Shown piece after piece: positions 44,125 through 53,683 of a stretch of 64,000 nucleotides of DNA; the stretch's first letter is position 1; each line of letters begins with the position of its first letter. The DNA lies in assembly GCA_910584945.1 (NCBI GenBank), contig CAJUDY010000009.1, forward strand, positions 1 to 64,000, read 5' to 3'. Under the pieces are notes generated by a model, which saw only the letters and a program-made list of their open reading frames with translations, had not been told where the DNA came from and did no database searches. The position numbers and the translations under genes were made by a program. Origin of the DNA: an uncultured Lachnospiraceae bacterium (GTDB lineage: Bacteria; Bacillota; Clostridia; Lachnospirales; Lachnospiraceae).

Positions 44125-45963
44125 TTACTTTTTCTTTCTGGAAGCCCACAGAAAATCATGTGCCGGAAGCGCCACATTTACCAGATCCAGCGCTTCTCCA
44201 TTCCAGAGATTCTCAAAAGTCCCCGGTTCGTCCATCCATGCAGTCCGGGGCTCGTCGGAGAAATTAAACATTCCGATAAACCGCTCTTCCTCGTTCTCTC
44301 TCAGAATGCAGAGGACGGAGTCATCCTTCACATCGTAGGTATAGACCGCCGCATCGCTTCGGAATACCGCTCTTTCCCTGCGGATCTTCTCAAGCTTAGA
44401 GAGTCCTTCAAAAATTTGCTGCTGAAGCGTTCCTTTCTCCTTCTTCCTGGAGGCCAGATACCAGGGAAATCCCCCCCGGTGGACGTATCTGGAATCTTCC
44501 TTTTTATTCACATCCTCTTTGTAAGTGTAATCGTTGACCTGACCGATCTCATCTCCGCTGTACAGCATGGGAATTCCCGACTGGGTCAGCATGTAAGCGT
44601 GCAACATCAGATCCTGCCGGATCGCCGCGGAGAGCTTCTCCTCGTCTTTCTCATACAGCGCGCTCTCTACACCGCACATGGATGCCGTGGTTCCGCAGAA
44701 ACGGGCATCCTGGGTCACCGGATCATCATTATACAGTTCCCCTCTGCTCACGCTGCCCTCATACCGTCCGGTAAAATACTGATTCAGGAAGCGCTTGTGT
44801 TCCACTTCCCTCATCCCCCAGGTATTCAGGGTATCATAGTCCAGTCCCCAGCCGATATCATCATGACAGCGCAGATAATTCAGGAACAGATAGTCCTTGG
44901 GCAGACCATTCACAATATCCATCTGTTTTTTCAGCAGGCGCACGTCTTTGGTGGCCACACTGTGCCAGGTGGTCGCCATGGTAGTCACATTATAGAGCAT
45001 ATGGCATTCCGGCTTTTCCACCGTTCCGAAATACGGCACCACTTTCTCCGGCTCCATCACCACTTCTCCCAGAAGCAGCACGCCCGGGCATACGATTTCA
45101 CAGATCATCCGCATCATCCGCACGATGGTATGTACCTGCATAAGATTCCTGCATTTGGTTCCCAGTTCCTTCCATATATAAGGAACTGCGTCGATCCGGA
45201 TGATATCCATGCCCTGGTTGGCAAGGAAGAGGAAATTATACATCATCTCGTTGAACACCCGGGGATTGCGGTAATTCAGATCCCACTGATAGGGATAGAA
45301 GGTGGTCATCACGTAGGCTCCCATCTCTTCCAGATAAGTGAAATTGCCCGGCGCCGTGGTGGGGAACACCTGGGGAACCGTCTGATCATACCGTCTGGGA
45401 ATCTCCGGATCTTCGTAGAAAAAGTAACGACTCATATACTCCCCGTCGCCTTCTCTTGCTTTCTTTGCCCACTCATGGTCCTCCGAAGTATGGTTCATGA
45501 CAAAATCCATACAAAGATTGATCTTTTTCTTATGACACTCCTTCGCCAGCTGATGGAGATCCTCCATCTTTCCAAGCTCCGGCTGCACCTTCCGGAAGTC
45601 CGCTACCGCATACCCGCCGTCTGAACGTCCCTTCGGCGATTCCAAAAACGGCATCAGATGAATACAATTCACATTGCAGGAAGAGAGGTAGTCCAGTTTG
45701 CGCCTCACCCCTTTCAGATTTCCTGCGAAATTATCAATATACAGCATCATTCCCAGCATGTCGTTGCCCCGGAACCAGTCCGGATTCTGTTCTCTCTCCT
45801 GATCCAGGATTCTAAGATCCTCATCCCTTTCTGCCGCATAGGCATACATCTGCTCACACAGCTCCGCAAACATATCGCCGTTGTCATACAACTCCATATA
45901 AAGCCAGCGGAGTTCATCGTGATGCCGTTTCAGGCGTTCCTGAAATATCGACTCCATCTTCAT
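44125..45963 (-). CDS. GH13 alpha-glucosidase/amylosucrase-like enzyme
   Basis: This 612-residue cytoplasmic GH13 protein has all four core blocks. These are DFVMNHTSEDHEW, GMDIIRIDAVPYIWK with the nucleophile Asp, LLGEVV with the acid/base Glu, and LNYLRCHDDIGWG. The N-terminal helical region (LRWLYMELYDNGDMFAELCEQ) and QWDLNYRNPRVFNEM resemble amylosucrase-like subfamilies. In this operon its substrate could be sucrose released from raffinose by the GH36 enzyme, giving fructose plus glucan or glucose. Exact specificity is not determined. It is the last gene of the operon. Confidence 0.85.
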   Translation of the reverse strand: MKMESIFQERLKRHHDELRWLYMELYDNGDMFAELCEQMYAYAAERDEDLRILDQEREQNPDWFRGNDMLGMMLYIDNFAGNLKGVRRKLDYLSSCNVNCIHLMPFLESPKGRSDGGYAVADFRKVQPELGKMEDLHQLAKECHKKKINLCMDFVMNHTSEDHEWAKKAREGDGEYMSRYFFYEDPEIPRRYDQTVPQVFPTTAPGNFTYLEEMGAYVMTTFYPYQWDLNYRNPRVFNEMMYNFLFLANQGMDIIRIDAVPYIWKELGTKCRNLMQVHTIVRMMRMICEIVCPGVLLLGEVVMEPEKVVPYFGTVEKPECHMLYNVTTMATTWHSVATKDVRLLKKQMDIVNGLPKDYLFLNYLRCHDDIGWGLDYDTLNTWGMREVEHKRFLNQYFTGRYEGSVSRGELYNDDPVTQDARFCGTTASMCGVESALYEKDEEKLSAAIRQDLMLHAYMLTQSGIPMLYSGDEIGQVNDYTYKEDVNKKEDSRYVHRGGFPWYLASRKKEKGTLQQQIFEGLSKLEKIRRERAVFRSDAAVYTYDVKDDSVLCILRENEEERFIGMFNFSDEPRTAWMDEPGTFENLWNGEALDLVNVALPAHDFLWASRKKK

Positions 45964-45983
45964 GCCTCGTTCTCCTTTAGGTT

Positions 45984-48164
45984 CTACAATTTTTTAAAAT
46001 ACATCTGATATGCCCGGTACTCTCCCGTCTGTTCCGGCAGCGGAAGACCCGCTTCCATCAGCGCATCCGACGCGAAGAGCTTCCCGCTTTTCTGTTCCTG
46101 ATAGAAACATCCTTCCAAAAGGCCTTTCAGGCGGATATAGGTTACCGTCATATTTCCATGCACTTCCTGCATCACTGCTCCCGCCAAAACCTCGCAGCCG
46201 TCCTCCGAGACGAATTCCCAGGCGCCGACCTCTTCCTGGAAAGGGTCGGTCAGGCGGTAATAACGCCCGCCCCGGATCAGGGACTCATACTGCTTGTATT
46301 CCCTGATCTGTTCCCGTATCTGTTCTTTTTCCACCTCCAGAAGGCTTCCAAGATTCAGCTCGTAGCCAAACGTTCCCGCCATGGCGGTGATTCCCCGGGT
46401 GCGAAGCGGCGTCAGACGCCCGGTCTGATGATTGGGTACCGCGGATACATGGGAACCGATCGTGGATATGGGATACCCAAAAGAAGTTCCGTACTGGATG
46501 CGCAGACGGTCCAGAGCATCCGTGTTATCGCTGCACCAGATCTGAGGCGTATAGTAGAGCATACCCGCGTCAAATCTGCCTCCGCCGCCGCTGCATCCTT
46601 CGATCAGCAGATCCGGATACCGCTTCCCCAGACGTTCCAGAAAGTCATAAAGCCCCAGCACATAGTCATGCATAACTCTGCCCTGATCCGTCGTACCGCG
46701 GGAATAGCAGTCCGACAGGCTCCGGTTCATGTCCCATTTGACATACTCAATATTGCCCTGGTCCAGCACTTTGCAGATTTCTTCAAATAGGTAATCCACC
46801 ACTTCTTTCCTGGAAAAATCCAGGACCAGCTGATTCCTGGCCCGCACAGGATTGCGGCCGGGAATCGACAGCGCCCAGTCCGCATGCTTCCGGTAAAGTT
46901 CACTGTCCTCGTTGATGCCCTCGGGCTCGAACCAGATGCCGAACTTAAGTCCCAGTCCGTTGATCCGCCGGATCAGGTCTCCCAGAGACTCTCCCAGCTT
47001 CTCCTCATTGACATACCAGTCCCCAAGGCCGCTGTTGTCGTCGTCCCGTTTTCCGAACCATCCGTCGTCCATGACCAGCATCTCAATTCCCAAATCTGCT
47101 GCCTGCTTTGCCAGTTCATAGATGGAGGCGCCGTCAAAATCAAAATAAGATGCCTCCCAGCTGTTCAGAAGGACCGGCCGGGGAACGTCTTTGTACTTAC
47201 CTCTGCACAGATGCTCCCGGAAACACCGGTGCAGATTCTGCGACAGTCGTGCAAGCCCCCTGTGGGTATAAGTCAGCACAACCTCCGGGACATGGAAGAC
47301 GTCACCTTTCTCCAGCGGATAGGAGAAGAGTTCGTCCGACAGCCCCAGAAGGGCACGGGTCTGATTGAACTGGTCCTTCTCCACTTCACCTTTGAACCCC
47401 CCGCTGTACACAAAGGACATGGCATAGCAGCTTCCTGCGTCCTCCGTTGTCTCATGTCCCGCAAGAATCATCATGGGGTTGTACTGATGGCTGGAAGTGC
47501 CTCTGCGGCTTCCGATGACATGCGCCCCATGTGCCACCGGAATCCGCTGGACATTCCGTTCCATGGCGTGGCGGCCGTAGAAACTGATCAGATCATAATC
47601 CCCATACAGCCAGTCAACACATGCCGCCTGCGCCTTCTCCAGATAAATTTTTCCGCCGCCCGCATTTCTTATACACGCGCTCCTGGTAATAATGTCCAGA
47701 TCCCATAACACCCCATATAATAACGTGATCTGTACCTTGGTCACCGGGTCTTCCATATCGATCGCGAGCGTCTCTCCTTCGTCCTCACCGGCATAGATTG
47801 CCGGAAGGCCTGATATATGATACTTTCCTTTCAGAATCCGGTGATCCCGGTAGCGGAAGTCACATCCGTAGGAGCCGTCCGTATTTTTCACAATCACTGC
47901 CGGGCTTCTGTAATCGCCCGTTCCCTGACAGGGCAGCTCCTGGGGCAGCACATCCATGGAATAGGTCCGGTCTGCTCCCGCATCATATGGATTTCCCGAG
48001 AAACCCCGGTCCGCATAGTTCAGAAGATAGTCCATACACCCTTCTGTTCTGCGCCCGTAATAAAGGTGCAGAAGGAATCCATAGTCGTCCACCTTCATCT
48101 GATAGGTTGTATCCTTCGTGTGCAATATGAATGTTTTCTCTCTTTCGGAAAAAATGATACTCAT
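45984..48164 (-). CDS. Alpha-galactosidase, GH36
   Basis: ATG 48164 (MSIIFSEREKTFILHTKD) follows AGGAGG and gives 726 residues, normal for tetrameric GH36. The catalytic nucleophile Asp is in YVKWDMNRSLSD and the acid/base Asp in IWCSDNTDALDR. LVMDDGWFGKRDDDNSGLGDW is the conserved substrate region. With no signal peptide it acts in the cytoplasm on imported melibiose or raffinose-type sugars. A structured 150-bp region separates it from the permease gene upstream. Confidence 0.93.
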   Translation of the reverse strand: MSIIFSEREKTFILHTKDTTYQMKVDDYGFLLHLYYGRRTEGCMDYLLNYADRGFSGNPYDAGADRTYSMDVLPQELPCQGTGDYRSPAVIVKNTDGSYGCDFRYRDHRILKGKYHISGLPAIYAGEDEGETLAIDMEDPVTKVQITLLYGVLWDLDIITRSACIRNAGGGKIYLEKAQAACVDWLYGDYDLISFYGRHAMERNVQRIPVAHGAHVIGSRRGTSSHQYNPMMILAGHETTEDAGSCYAMSFVYSGGFKGEVEKDQFNQTRALLGLSDELFSYPLEKGDVFHVPEVVLTYTHRGLARLSQNLHRCFREHLCRGKYKDVPRPVLLNSWEASYFDFDGASIYELAKQAADLGIEMLVMDDGWFGKRDDDNSGLGDWYVNEEKLGESLGDLIRRINGLGLKFGIWFEPEGINEDSELYRKHADWALSIPGRNPVRARNQLVLDFSRKEVVDYLFEEICKVLDQGNIEYVKWDMNRSLSDCYSRGTTDQGRVMHDYVLGLYDFLERLGKRYPDLLIEGCSGGGGRFDAGMLYYTPQIWCSDNTDALDRLRIQYGTSFGYPISTIGSHVSAVPNHQTGRLTPLRTRGITAMAGTFGYELNLGSLLEVEKEQIREQIREYKQYESLIRGGRYYRLTDPFQEEVGAWEFVSEDGCEVLAGAVMQEVHGNMTVTYIRLKGLLEGCFYQEQKSGKLFASDALMEAGLPLPEQTGEYRAYQMYFKKL

Positions 48165-48190
48165 GTTGCCTCCTGCATTTACGTGAATTT

Positions 48191-48307
48191 GTAACTGTAC
48201 AGTCCCTTCACAGTTACGTGAATTTACAGATTCAGCCATGCATAGTTTACTACTCATGCATGGCTAAATCAAGCATTTTTGTAACTGTTTTGTACTTTTA
48301 CAGTTAC
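48191..48307 (-). promoter_or_regulatory. Intercistronic region with a duplicated inverted repeat
   Basis: Two copies of GTAACTGT-N11-ACAGTTAC (48191-48217 and 48281-48307) flank a third hairpin, GATTYAGCCATGCAT and its complement (48229-48270, 14 of 15 pairs). No T run follows, so these are not ordinary terminators. They may stabilise or process the mRNA between transporter and enzyme genes, or be operators. Confidence 0.55.
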
Positions 48308-48316
48308 TACTGTTTA

Positions 48317-49162
48317 TTATTTGACCGCTCCGTTGACGACGCCGTTGAGAATCTGCTTCTGACAAATGATGTAGAAAATCAGAAGCGGCAGAAGCGCCAG
48401 CAGGTAGGACGCAAAGGCCAGATTATAGTTGGTGCCGAACTGTGTCTGGAAGGACATCTGTGCCAGCGGCAAGGTGTTCATTCCGCTTCCGGACATAATG
48501 ACCAGCGGAGTCATCACGTCGTTCCACACGCTCAGAGCCGTAATAACAGCAACCGTTGCGTGCATGGGCTTCATGATCGGGAAGATAATTTTCCAGTAAG
48601 TCGTCCAGGTGGTAGCACCGTCCACGCGCGCCGCCTCTTCCAGAGCAATGGGAATATTGACCAGATAACCGGAATACAGCATCAGGTTCATGGGCATGTA
48701 GAAAACCACATAACAGATGATCACACCAAAAATATTGGCAATTCCCCACTGTGAGGTCTGTTTTACCAGAGGCATCATCAGGATTGCGAACGGTACGAAC
48801 ATACCACTGACAATATACAGATACGCCAGATTGTACCATTTGCTCTTTGCCTTGTTTCTTCCGATGGCATAACCAACCATGGAATGCAGGACTACGGACA
48901 GAACCACGGTAACACCGGTAATCAGAAGACTGTTCCGGAGGGAATTCCAGAAATCCGTCACCCGCATGGCCTCCGCGAAGTTGGAGAAGCTCCAGGTCTT
49001 CGGCAGGGACAGGATTCCGGAGATACTGTTGGTCATCTCCGACGGCTGTTTGAACGCGATCACGATGGTCATGTAAAGGGGAAAGATGATCGTGATCAGT
49101 CCAAGAATCAGCAGGATCGTAACAGGCATATTATATCTCTCTTTTACTTTCAGGTCCTTCAT
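48317..49162 (-). CDS. Carbohydrate ABC transporter permease (MalG type)
   Basis: This 281-residue protein has about six membrane helices and the EAA loop EEAARVDGATTWTTYWKIIFPIMKP that contacts the ATPase. Its start overlaps the stop of the partner permease by one base (TAATG). No ATPase gene is in the locus, so a shared MsmK-type ATPase is likely. Confidence 0.93.
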   Translation of the reverse strand: MKDLKVKERYNMPVTILLILGLITIIFPLYMTIVIAFKQPSEMTNSISGILSLPKTWSFSNFAEAMRVTDFWNSLRNSLLITGVTVVLSVVLHSMVGYAIGRNKAKSKWYNLAYLYIVSGMFVPFAILMMPLVKQTSQWGIANIFGVIICYVVFYMPMNLMLYSGYLVNIPIALEEAARVDGATTWTTYWKIIFPIMKPMHATVAVITALSVWNDVMTPLVIMSGSGMNTLPLAQMSFQTQFGTNYNLAFASYLLALLPLLIFYIICQKQILNGVVNGAVK

Positions 49163-50013
49163 TATAACTGCTCCTCCTTACTGCTTGTAAACTGAAGCTG
49201 TGCTACCGAGAACGCTACGATAATGACAAAGAACAGAACCGCATTGGCACTCTGGAAACCGAACTGTCCGCCTGCCATACCGTTGTTATAAATCAGGAAG
49301 GAGATGGACTCGGTACTCTGTGCCGGACCGCCTTTGGTCAATGCCATGATCTGGTCGAACACCATCAGAAAGTTCTTGCCGGACAGTACCATGTTGATGC
49401 TGAAAAACGGGATGATCAGCGGGAAGGTCAGGCTCTTGAAACGCTCCCAGCCGGTTGCTCCGTCGATGGAGCCCGCTTCATATACGTCCTCAGGCACCGT
49501 GGACAGACCGGATATGTAGATGATCGTGTTCATGGCAATGGCCTGCCATGCACAGACAGCCACGATACCGACCCATGCCCAGGTGGAACTTGCAAGGATA
49601 CTGGTTGTATTGAACAGCGCCGGAATAATGTAGGTAAAGAAATAGTTGAAGATATAACCTACAACCAGCGCGCCCAGAATGTTGGGAATGAAGTACATTC
49701 CTCTTAAGGTGCTCTTGAACTTGATCTTACTGTTTAGGCCCAGCGCCAGAATCAGGCTGATCACATTGGTCACGATGGTCGCTGCCACTGCCATCTTCAG
49801 AGTGAACAGATAGGATTTACCCACACGACCGTCCTGGAACAAGTCGATATAGTTCCGAAGACCAACCCAGTCATAAGTACCGTATCCTCTGAAGTTCGTA
49901 AAACTGTACATCACACCCTTGATCAAAGGCAGGGTATTAAAAGCGAAGAACAGTGCGACGATAGGAATCGTCATCAGCATAAACGTTTTTTTTCTGTCAT
50001 TGGCATTTTTCAT
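49162..50013 (-). CDS. Carbohydrate ABC transporter permease (MalF type)
   Basis: This 283-residue protein has six predicted membrane helices and the EAA motif YEAGSIDGATGWERFKSLTFPLIIP. It pairs with the next gene to form the channel of a CUT1-type sugar importer. RBS GAGAGGAGTGAG precedes the ATG. Confidence 0.93.
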   Translation of the reverse strand: MKNANDRKKTFMLMTIPIVALFFAFNTLPLIKGVMYSFTNFRGYGTYDWVGLRNYIDLFQDGRVGKSYLFTLKMAVAATIVTNVISLILALGLNSKIKFKSTLRGMYFIPNILGALVVGYIFNYFFTYIIPALFNTTSILASSTWAWVGIVAVCAWQAIAMNTIIYISGLSTVPEDVYEAGSIDGATGWERFKSLTFPLIIPFFSINMVLSGKNFLMVFDQIMALTKGGPAQSTESISFLIYNNGMAGGQFGFQSANAVLFFVIIVAFSVAQLQFTSSKEEQL

Positions 50014-50033
50014 GTCTTCTCACTCCTCTCCCT

Positions 50034-51329
50034 CTACTGATTGCCGTTCTGTGCGTTGTAGTCTTTCACCATCTGGATGATATCGCGGTTATAGCGCACC
50101 CAGTCCGTATCAAATTTTGTAAGGAAGGCGTCCACATCCTGCTCAATCAGGAAGGTCTGGATCTGCGCGTCCACTGCCATCTCAGACGGATAATAGTGAT
50201 CCTGATAATCTGCGATCTTACCCTCTGTGATGTACTGTGTCATACCATCCAGATTCGGCGCCAGTGTGAAGTCTCCCGATTTACAGGGAACGGCACTCTG
50301 ATCATCCAGATACATCTGCAGGTTCTCATCTGCCAGAAGGAAGTTCAGAACTTCATAAGCCGCCTCCTTTCGTCCCTCATCTTCACAGGCTTTTGTGATG
50401 CAGAACTGCAGGTCCACGCCGGAGTTCAGAATCTGACCGTTCGGATCGCTGCTGCCCGGCGTCACGAAGGAGTCAATATCCATATCCGGATTTACCGATT
50501 TGATCTGAGGTACTGCGTAGCTTCCGATGGCGAACATGGCCGATTCTCCGTTGGCAAATGCAGTACAGGCGTCATTATAGCCGTAGGCGAAAGGCCCGTC
50601 CTCTCCATAGCTCACCAGCGTCTGGATCTTCTCCGCCACTTCTCTGTATTCATCAGCGAATACGGTCTTTCCTGCATTTACCTGCTGACAGACATCCGCG
50701 GGGGCCAGGTCCACGGCCAGCGAATTCCAGGGCGCCAGACAGGTCCATGTATCCTTAAATCCATAGTAGAACGGAAGGATTCCCTCTGCCTTGATCGTAT
50801 CACAGAGCGTGATCATCTCTTCCCAGGTCGTGGGGATCTCCCATCCGTGCTCCTTGAACATCTCACGATTGTACAGGATACCAGCCGCGTTCGCCACATA
50901 GGGCACGCCGTAGGTTCCTTCTGTGGGGACAAATTCAAGTCCTTCCAGGATGTCCCTGTATCCCTGATTGATGTCTGTAATACCCGGATAATCGGATACA
51001 TCTGCCAGAATTCCGGCATCGATGAAATAAGAGTAGTTGATGTCGCCGCCGATTCCCAGGATGTCCGGATAATCCTCCCGGATAAATCTGGTCTTCAGGA
51101 TCGTCATGGCATCATTGGGAGAATCAATCTTCAAGAGGATATCGTCATGAGTTTTGTTAAACTCCTCCTCCAGCTGCTCGAACACATCCACCGCCTCCGG
51201 TTTGTAATGCACAAGCTCGATCACGATCTTGCCGTCTTCGGCTTCACTGCCTCCGCAGCCGGTCAAGAACATGGAAGCGGGCAGTGTACATGCCAGTAGA
51301 AGGCTTATCATCTTTTCCCTCTTTCTCAT
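50034..51329 (-). CDS. Sugar-binding lipoprotein of the ABC importer
   Basis: ATG 51329 (MRKREKMISLLLACTLPASM) lies nine bases after AAAGGAG. The signal peptide ends in a lipobox (FLTGCGG), so it is anchored by lipid at Cys. The remaining 400 residues form a family 1 solute-binding fold (YGVPYVANAAGILYNREMFKEHGWEIPTTWEEM). Context with GH36 suggests alpha-galactosides such as raffinose or melibiose as ligand. Confidence 0.92.
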   Translation of the reverse strand: MRKREKMISLLLACTLPASMFLTGCGGSEAEDGKIVIELVHYKPEAVDVFEQLEEEFNKTHDDILLKIDSPNDAMTILKTRFIREDYPDILGIGGDINYSYFIDAGILADVSDYPGITDINQGYRDILEGLEFVPTEGTYGVPYVANAAGILYNREMFKEHGWEIPTTWEEMITLCDTIKAEGILPFYYGFKDTWTCLAPWNSLAVDLAPADVCQQVNAGKTVFADEYREVAEKIQTLVSYGEDGPFAYGYNDACTAFANGESAMFAIGSYAVPQIKSVNPDMDIDSFVTPGSSDPNGQILNSGVDLQFCITKACEDEGRKEAAYEVLNFLLADENLQMYLDDQSAVPCKSGDFTLAPNLDGMTQYITEGKIADYQDHYYPSEMAVDAQIQTFLIEQDVDAFLTKFDTDWVRYNRDIIQMVKDYNAQNGNQ

Positions 51330-51379
51330 CCCATTTTGCTCCTTTCTTTGTTGGATGTAACACTGATTTTTTGTGAGTT

Positions 51380-51385
51380 TATTAT
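51380..51385 (-). promoter_or_regulatory. Operon promoter -10 of the sugar uptake genes
   Basis: On the minus strand TATAAT (in GATGTTATAATAAAC) lies about 50 bp upstream of the binding-protein start. The -35 position reads TTTATA, a weak match, as expected for a promoter activated by the divergent AraC protein. Confidence 0.55.
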
Positions 51386-51553
51386 AACATCCCAAAATGC
51401 GTCTATAAATACCATATTTTTTCCTATTTTATTCCATTATGCCGCTTTTTTCGATTATAGAAAAAATCATATAGCATTTTGATATATTTTCCGTTATACT
51501 GATTAAAAACAGACCTTAGACAAACTGCACAAAAAATATTGGAGGCCGCTCAC

Positions 51554-52411
51554 ATGAAGGACATTTTATTCTCCATATTTCCCAATGAAAACTTTGTCGA
51601 TCTGAACCTTTATCAATTCGGATGGGAGCGCTGCGCGCCTTCTCACAGCTTCGGCCCCGCCGCCCGCTCCCACTATCTGTTCCACTATGTCATCTCCGGC
51701 ACCGGCACGCTGAACGCGGACGATTCTTCCGGCAACACCAGGATCTACCAGATCAAAAGCGGTCAGGGATTTATGATCTTTCCTCAGCAGATCAACACCT
51801 ATATTGCAGACCGGAACCTTCCCTGGGAGTACGTCTGGATTGAATTCGACGGACTTCGGGTCAAAGAAGCCGTCTCCATCGCCGGACTGACCCCGGACAC
51901 GCCGGTCTATCACGCCCATTCCCGGGATCTTCGGGAGACCATGATGCAGGAGATGCTCTACATTGCCCGGCACGGCGACATGTCCCCTTTTCACCTCATG
52001 GGACATCTGTACCTCTTTCTGGACGCGCTCACCCGTTCGATTGCGCCTGTACGTCTCATCGCATCCAAGCCTGGAAAACTTCGGGATTTTTACATTCATG
52101 AAGCCCTGTCCTTCATTGAGCAGAATTTTCAAAATGATATCTCGGTGGAAGACATTGCAGACAACTGCGGCCTGAATCGAAGTTACTTCGGAAAGATCTT
52201 TAAAAACGCAGTGGGACGAACGCCTCAGGATTTTCTGCTGAATTACCGTATGACCAAGGCCGCGGAGCTTCTGAAGCTGACGCCATTGTCCATCGGCGAT
52301 ATCAGCAAGGCCGTGGGCTATGACAACCAGCTTCATTTTTCCCGGGCATTCAAAAATATCTACCACCTGTCGCCAAGAACCTGGCGGAATCAGAATCAGA
52401 TGACCTCTTAA
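51554..52411 (+). CDS. AraC-family transcriptional regulator
   Basis: ATG 51554 (MKDILFSIFPNENFVDLNL) follows TTGGAGG. It has 285 residues: an N-terminal cupin ligand-binding domain (HYLFHYVISGTGTL, IKSGQGFMIFPQQINTYIAD) and a C-terminal pair of HTH motifs (ISVEDIADNCGLNRSYFGKIFK, SIGDISKAVGYDNQLHFSRAFKNIYHLSP). It is divergent from the sugar uptake operon. It is the likely activator, in the manner of MsmR or RafR. Confidence 0.92.
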   Translation: MKDILFSIFPNENFVDLNLYQFGWERCAPSHSFGPAARSHYLFHYVISGTGTLNADDSSGNTRIYQIKSGQGFMIFPQQINTYIADRNLPWEYVWIEFDGLRVKEAVSIAGLTPDTPVYHAHSRDLRETMMQEMLYIARHGDMSPFHLMGHLYLFLDALTRSIAPVRLIASKPGKLRDFYIHEALSFIEQNFQNDISVEDIADNCGLNRSYFGKIFKNAVGRTPQDFLLNYRMTKAAELLKLTPLSIGDISKAVGYDNQLHFSRAFKNIYHLSPRTWRNQNQMTS

Positions 52412-52421
52412 AAGGCATGAA

Positions 52422-52468
52422 AAAGACAGGCCATTGAAAAAGCGCTTTTGCTTTCTCTGCCTGTCTTT
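52422..52468 (+). terminator. Terminator of the AraC-family gene
   Basis: AAAGACAGGC (52422-52431) pairs with GCCTGTCTTT (52459-52468), followed by GTTTTTT. It lies between convergent genes. Confidence 0.8.
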
Positions 52469-52473
52469 GTTTT

Positions 52474-53544
52474 TTAACCTCTTGAACGGTCGATCTTATT
52501 ACGGATCTCCTGCATCTGATAATCCAGCTGTTCGATGGAATCTGCACAAAACTTTAACTGCTGTACGATCTCCCCCGCATCGTCCACATCCTTCTTATAT
52601 TTCAGCTTGTGCTCCAGGCTTGCCCAGAAGTCCATGGCGATGGTGCGGAACTGTACTTCCACATTCATATATTTGACTTCTCTGGACAGAAAAATGGGCA
52701 CGCTTAAGATCAGATGGAGGCTCCGGTATCCGTTGGGCTTCGGATTCTTGATATAGTCCTTCTCTCTCACCAGATGGATATCCCCCTGTTGGCTAAAGAG
52801 TCTGGCCAGCCGGTAGATGTCGTCCGGAAAGGAGCAGATCACCCGAATCCCCGCCACATCCGTCAGATGTTCCCGGATGCTCTCCACCGTGAAAGGATAT
52901 CCTTTCCGTTCCAGCTTTTCGGAGATGCTCTCCGGCGACTTTAACCGGCTTTTGATGGACTCGAAAGGATTGCGGTTATACTCCTGTGAAAATTCTGCGT
53001 TCAGCACATTCAGCCGGGTTTCTACTTCCATGATCGCAGAACGATATTCGGTCATCAGGGCATTGAAGGGCTTTGCCTCTCTTAACTTCTCCGCCTGCTC
53101 TTGAATGATCTGATATTGTCTGTTCAGAGTCGCCTCCTGTTCTTTGATCTTCTGTTCCAGCTGATTCCTGCACACGAACAGTTCCACTGCATTTTTTACC
53201 CGGTTTTTTACGATGGAGCGCTCGAAGGGCCGGTGAATGAAATCCGAGATTCCAAGTTCAAAGCACCGATTTTCAATCTCCACCCCATATTCACTGCTGA
53301 TAATCAGTACGGGTATGTCTTTCGTCTGTTCGTTTTCTCTCACCCTGGCCAGAACGGAAAGTCCGTCCAGCTTCGGCATAATCAGATCCAGAAGAATGGC
53401 GTGAATCTTCGGGCCGCACTCCTGAAGCTTCTGAAGGGCCTGCTCTCCATCCTCAGCCATCTCTGTCTCGTACTCATCTTCCAGCAGTTCACGCAGCAGT
53501 TCACGATTCAGTTCCGAGTCGTCTACTACCAGTATCTTTTGCAT
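52474..53544 (-). CDS. Receiver domain fused to a small alarmone synthetase
   Basis: ATG 53544 (MQKILVVDDSELNRELL) follows AAAGGGGATT and gives 356 residues. Residues 1-120 are a CheY-like receiver with acidic pocket Asp8/Asp9 and phosphoacceptor Asp53 (LLDLIMPKLDG). The usual Lys before Pro-Phe is replaced by Arg105 (FIHRPFE). A coiled-coil linker (about residues 125-180) leads to a RelA/SpoT synthetase domain. Its marks are GYPFTVESIREHLTDVAGIRVICSF, NGYRSLHLIL and VEVQFRTIAMDFWASLEHKL. No HD hydrolase domain exists. It should make (p)ppGpp or pppApp-like alarmones under phosphorelay control. No histidine kinase is adjacent. Confidence 0.88.
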   Translation of the reverse strand: MQKILVVDDSELNRELLRELLEDEYETEMAEDGEQALQKLQECGPKIHAILLDLIMPKLDGLSVLARVRENEQTKDIPVLIISSEYGVEIENRCFELGISDFIHRPFERSIVKNRVKNAVELFVCRNQLEQKIKEQEATLNRQYQIIQEQAEKLREAKPFNALMTEYRSAIMEVETRLNVLNAEFSQEYNRNPFESIKSRLKSPESISEKLERKGYPFTVESIREHLTDVAGIRVICSFPDDIYRLARLFSQQGDIHLVREKDYIKNPKPNGYRSLHLILSVPIFLSREVKYMNVEVQFRTIAMDFWASLEHKLKYKKDVDDAGEIVQQLKFCADSIEQLDYQMQEIRNKIDRSRG

Positions 53545-53683
53545 AATAATCCCCTTTTTCTGCGCAGCGTTTTCTTCCCCGCTCCGGGGGACGAGATACT
53601 GCATACGCCTTGCATATATGTCTATTGTATGCATTCTTGGGGAAATGCGCAACAGGAAAATGTATAATATGGGAAGGATTTGT

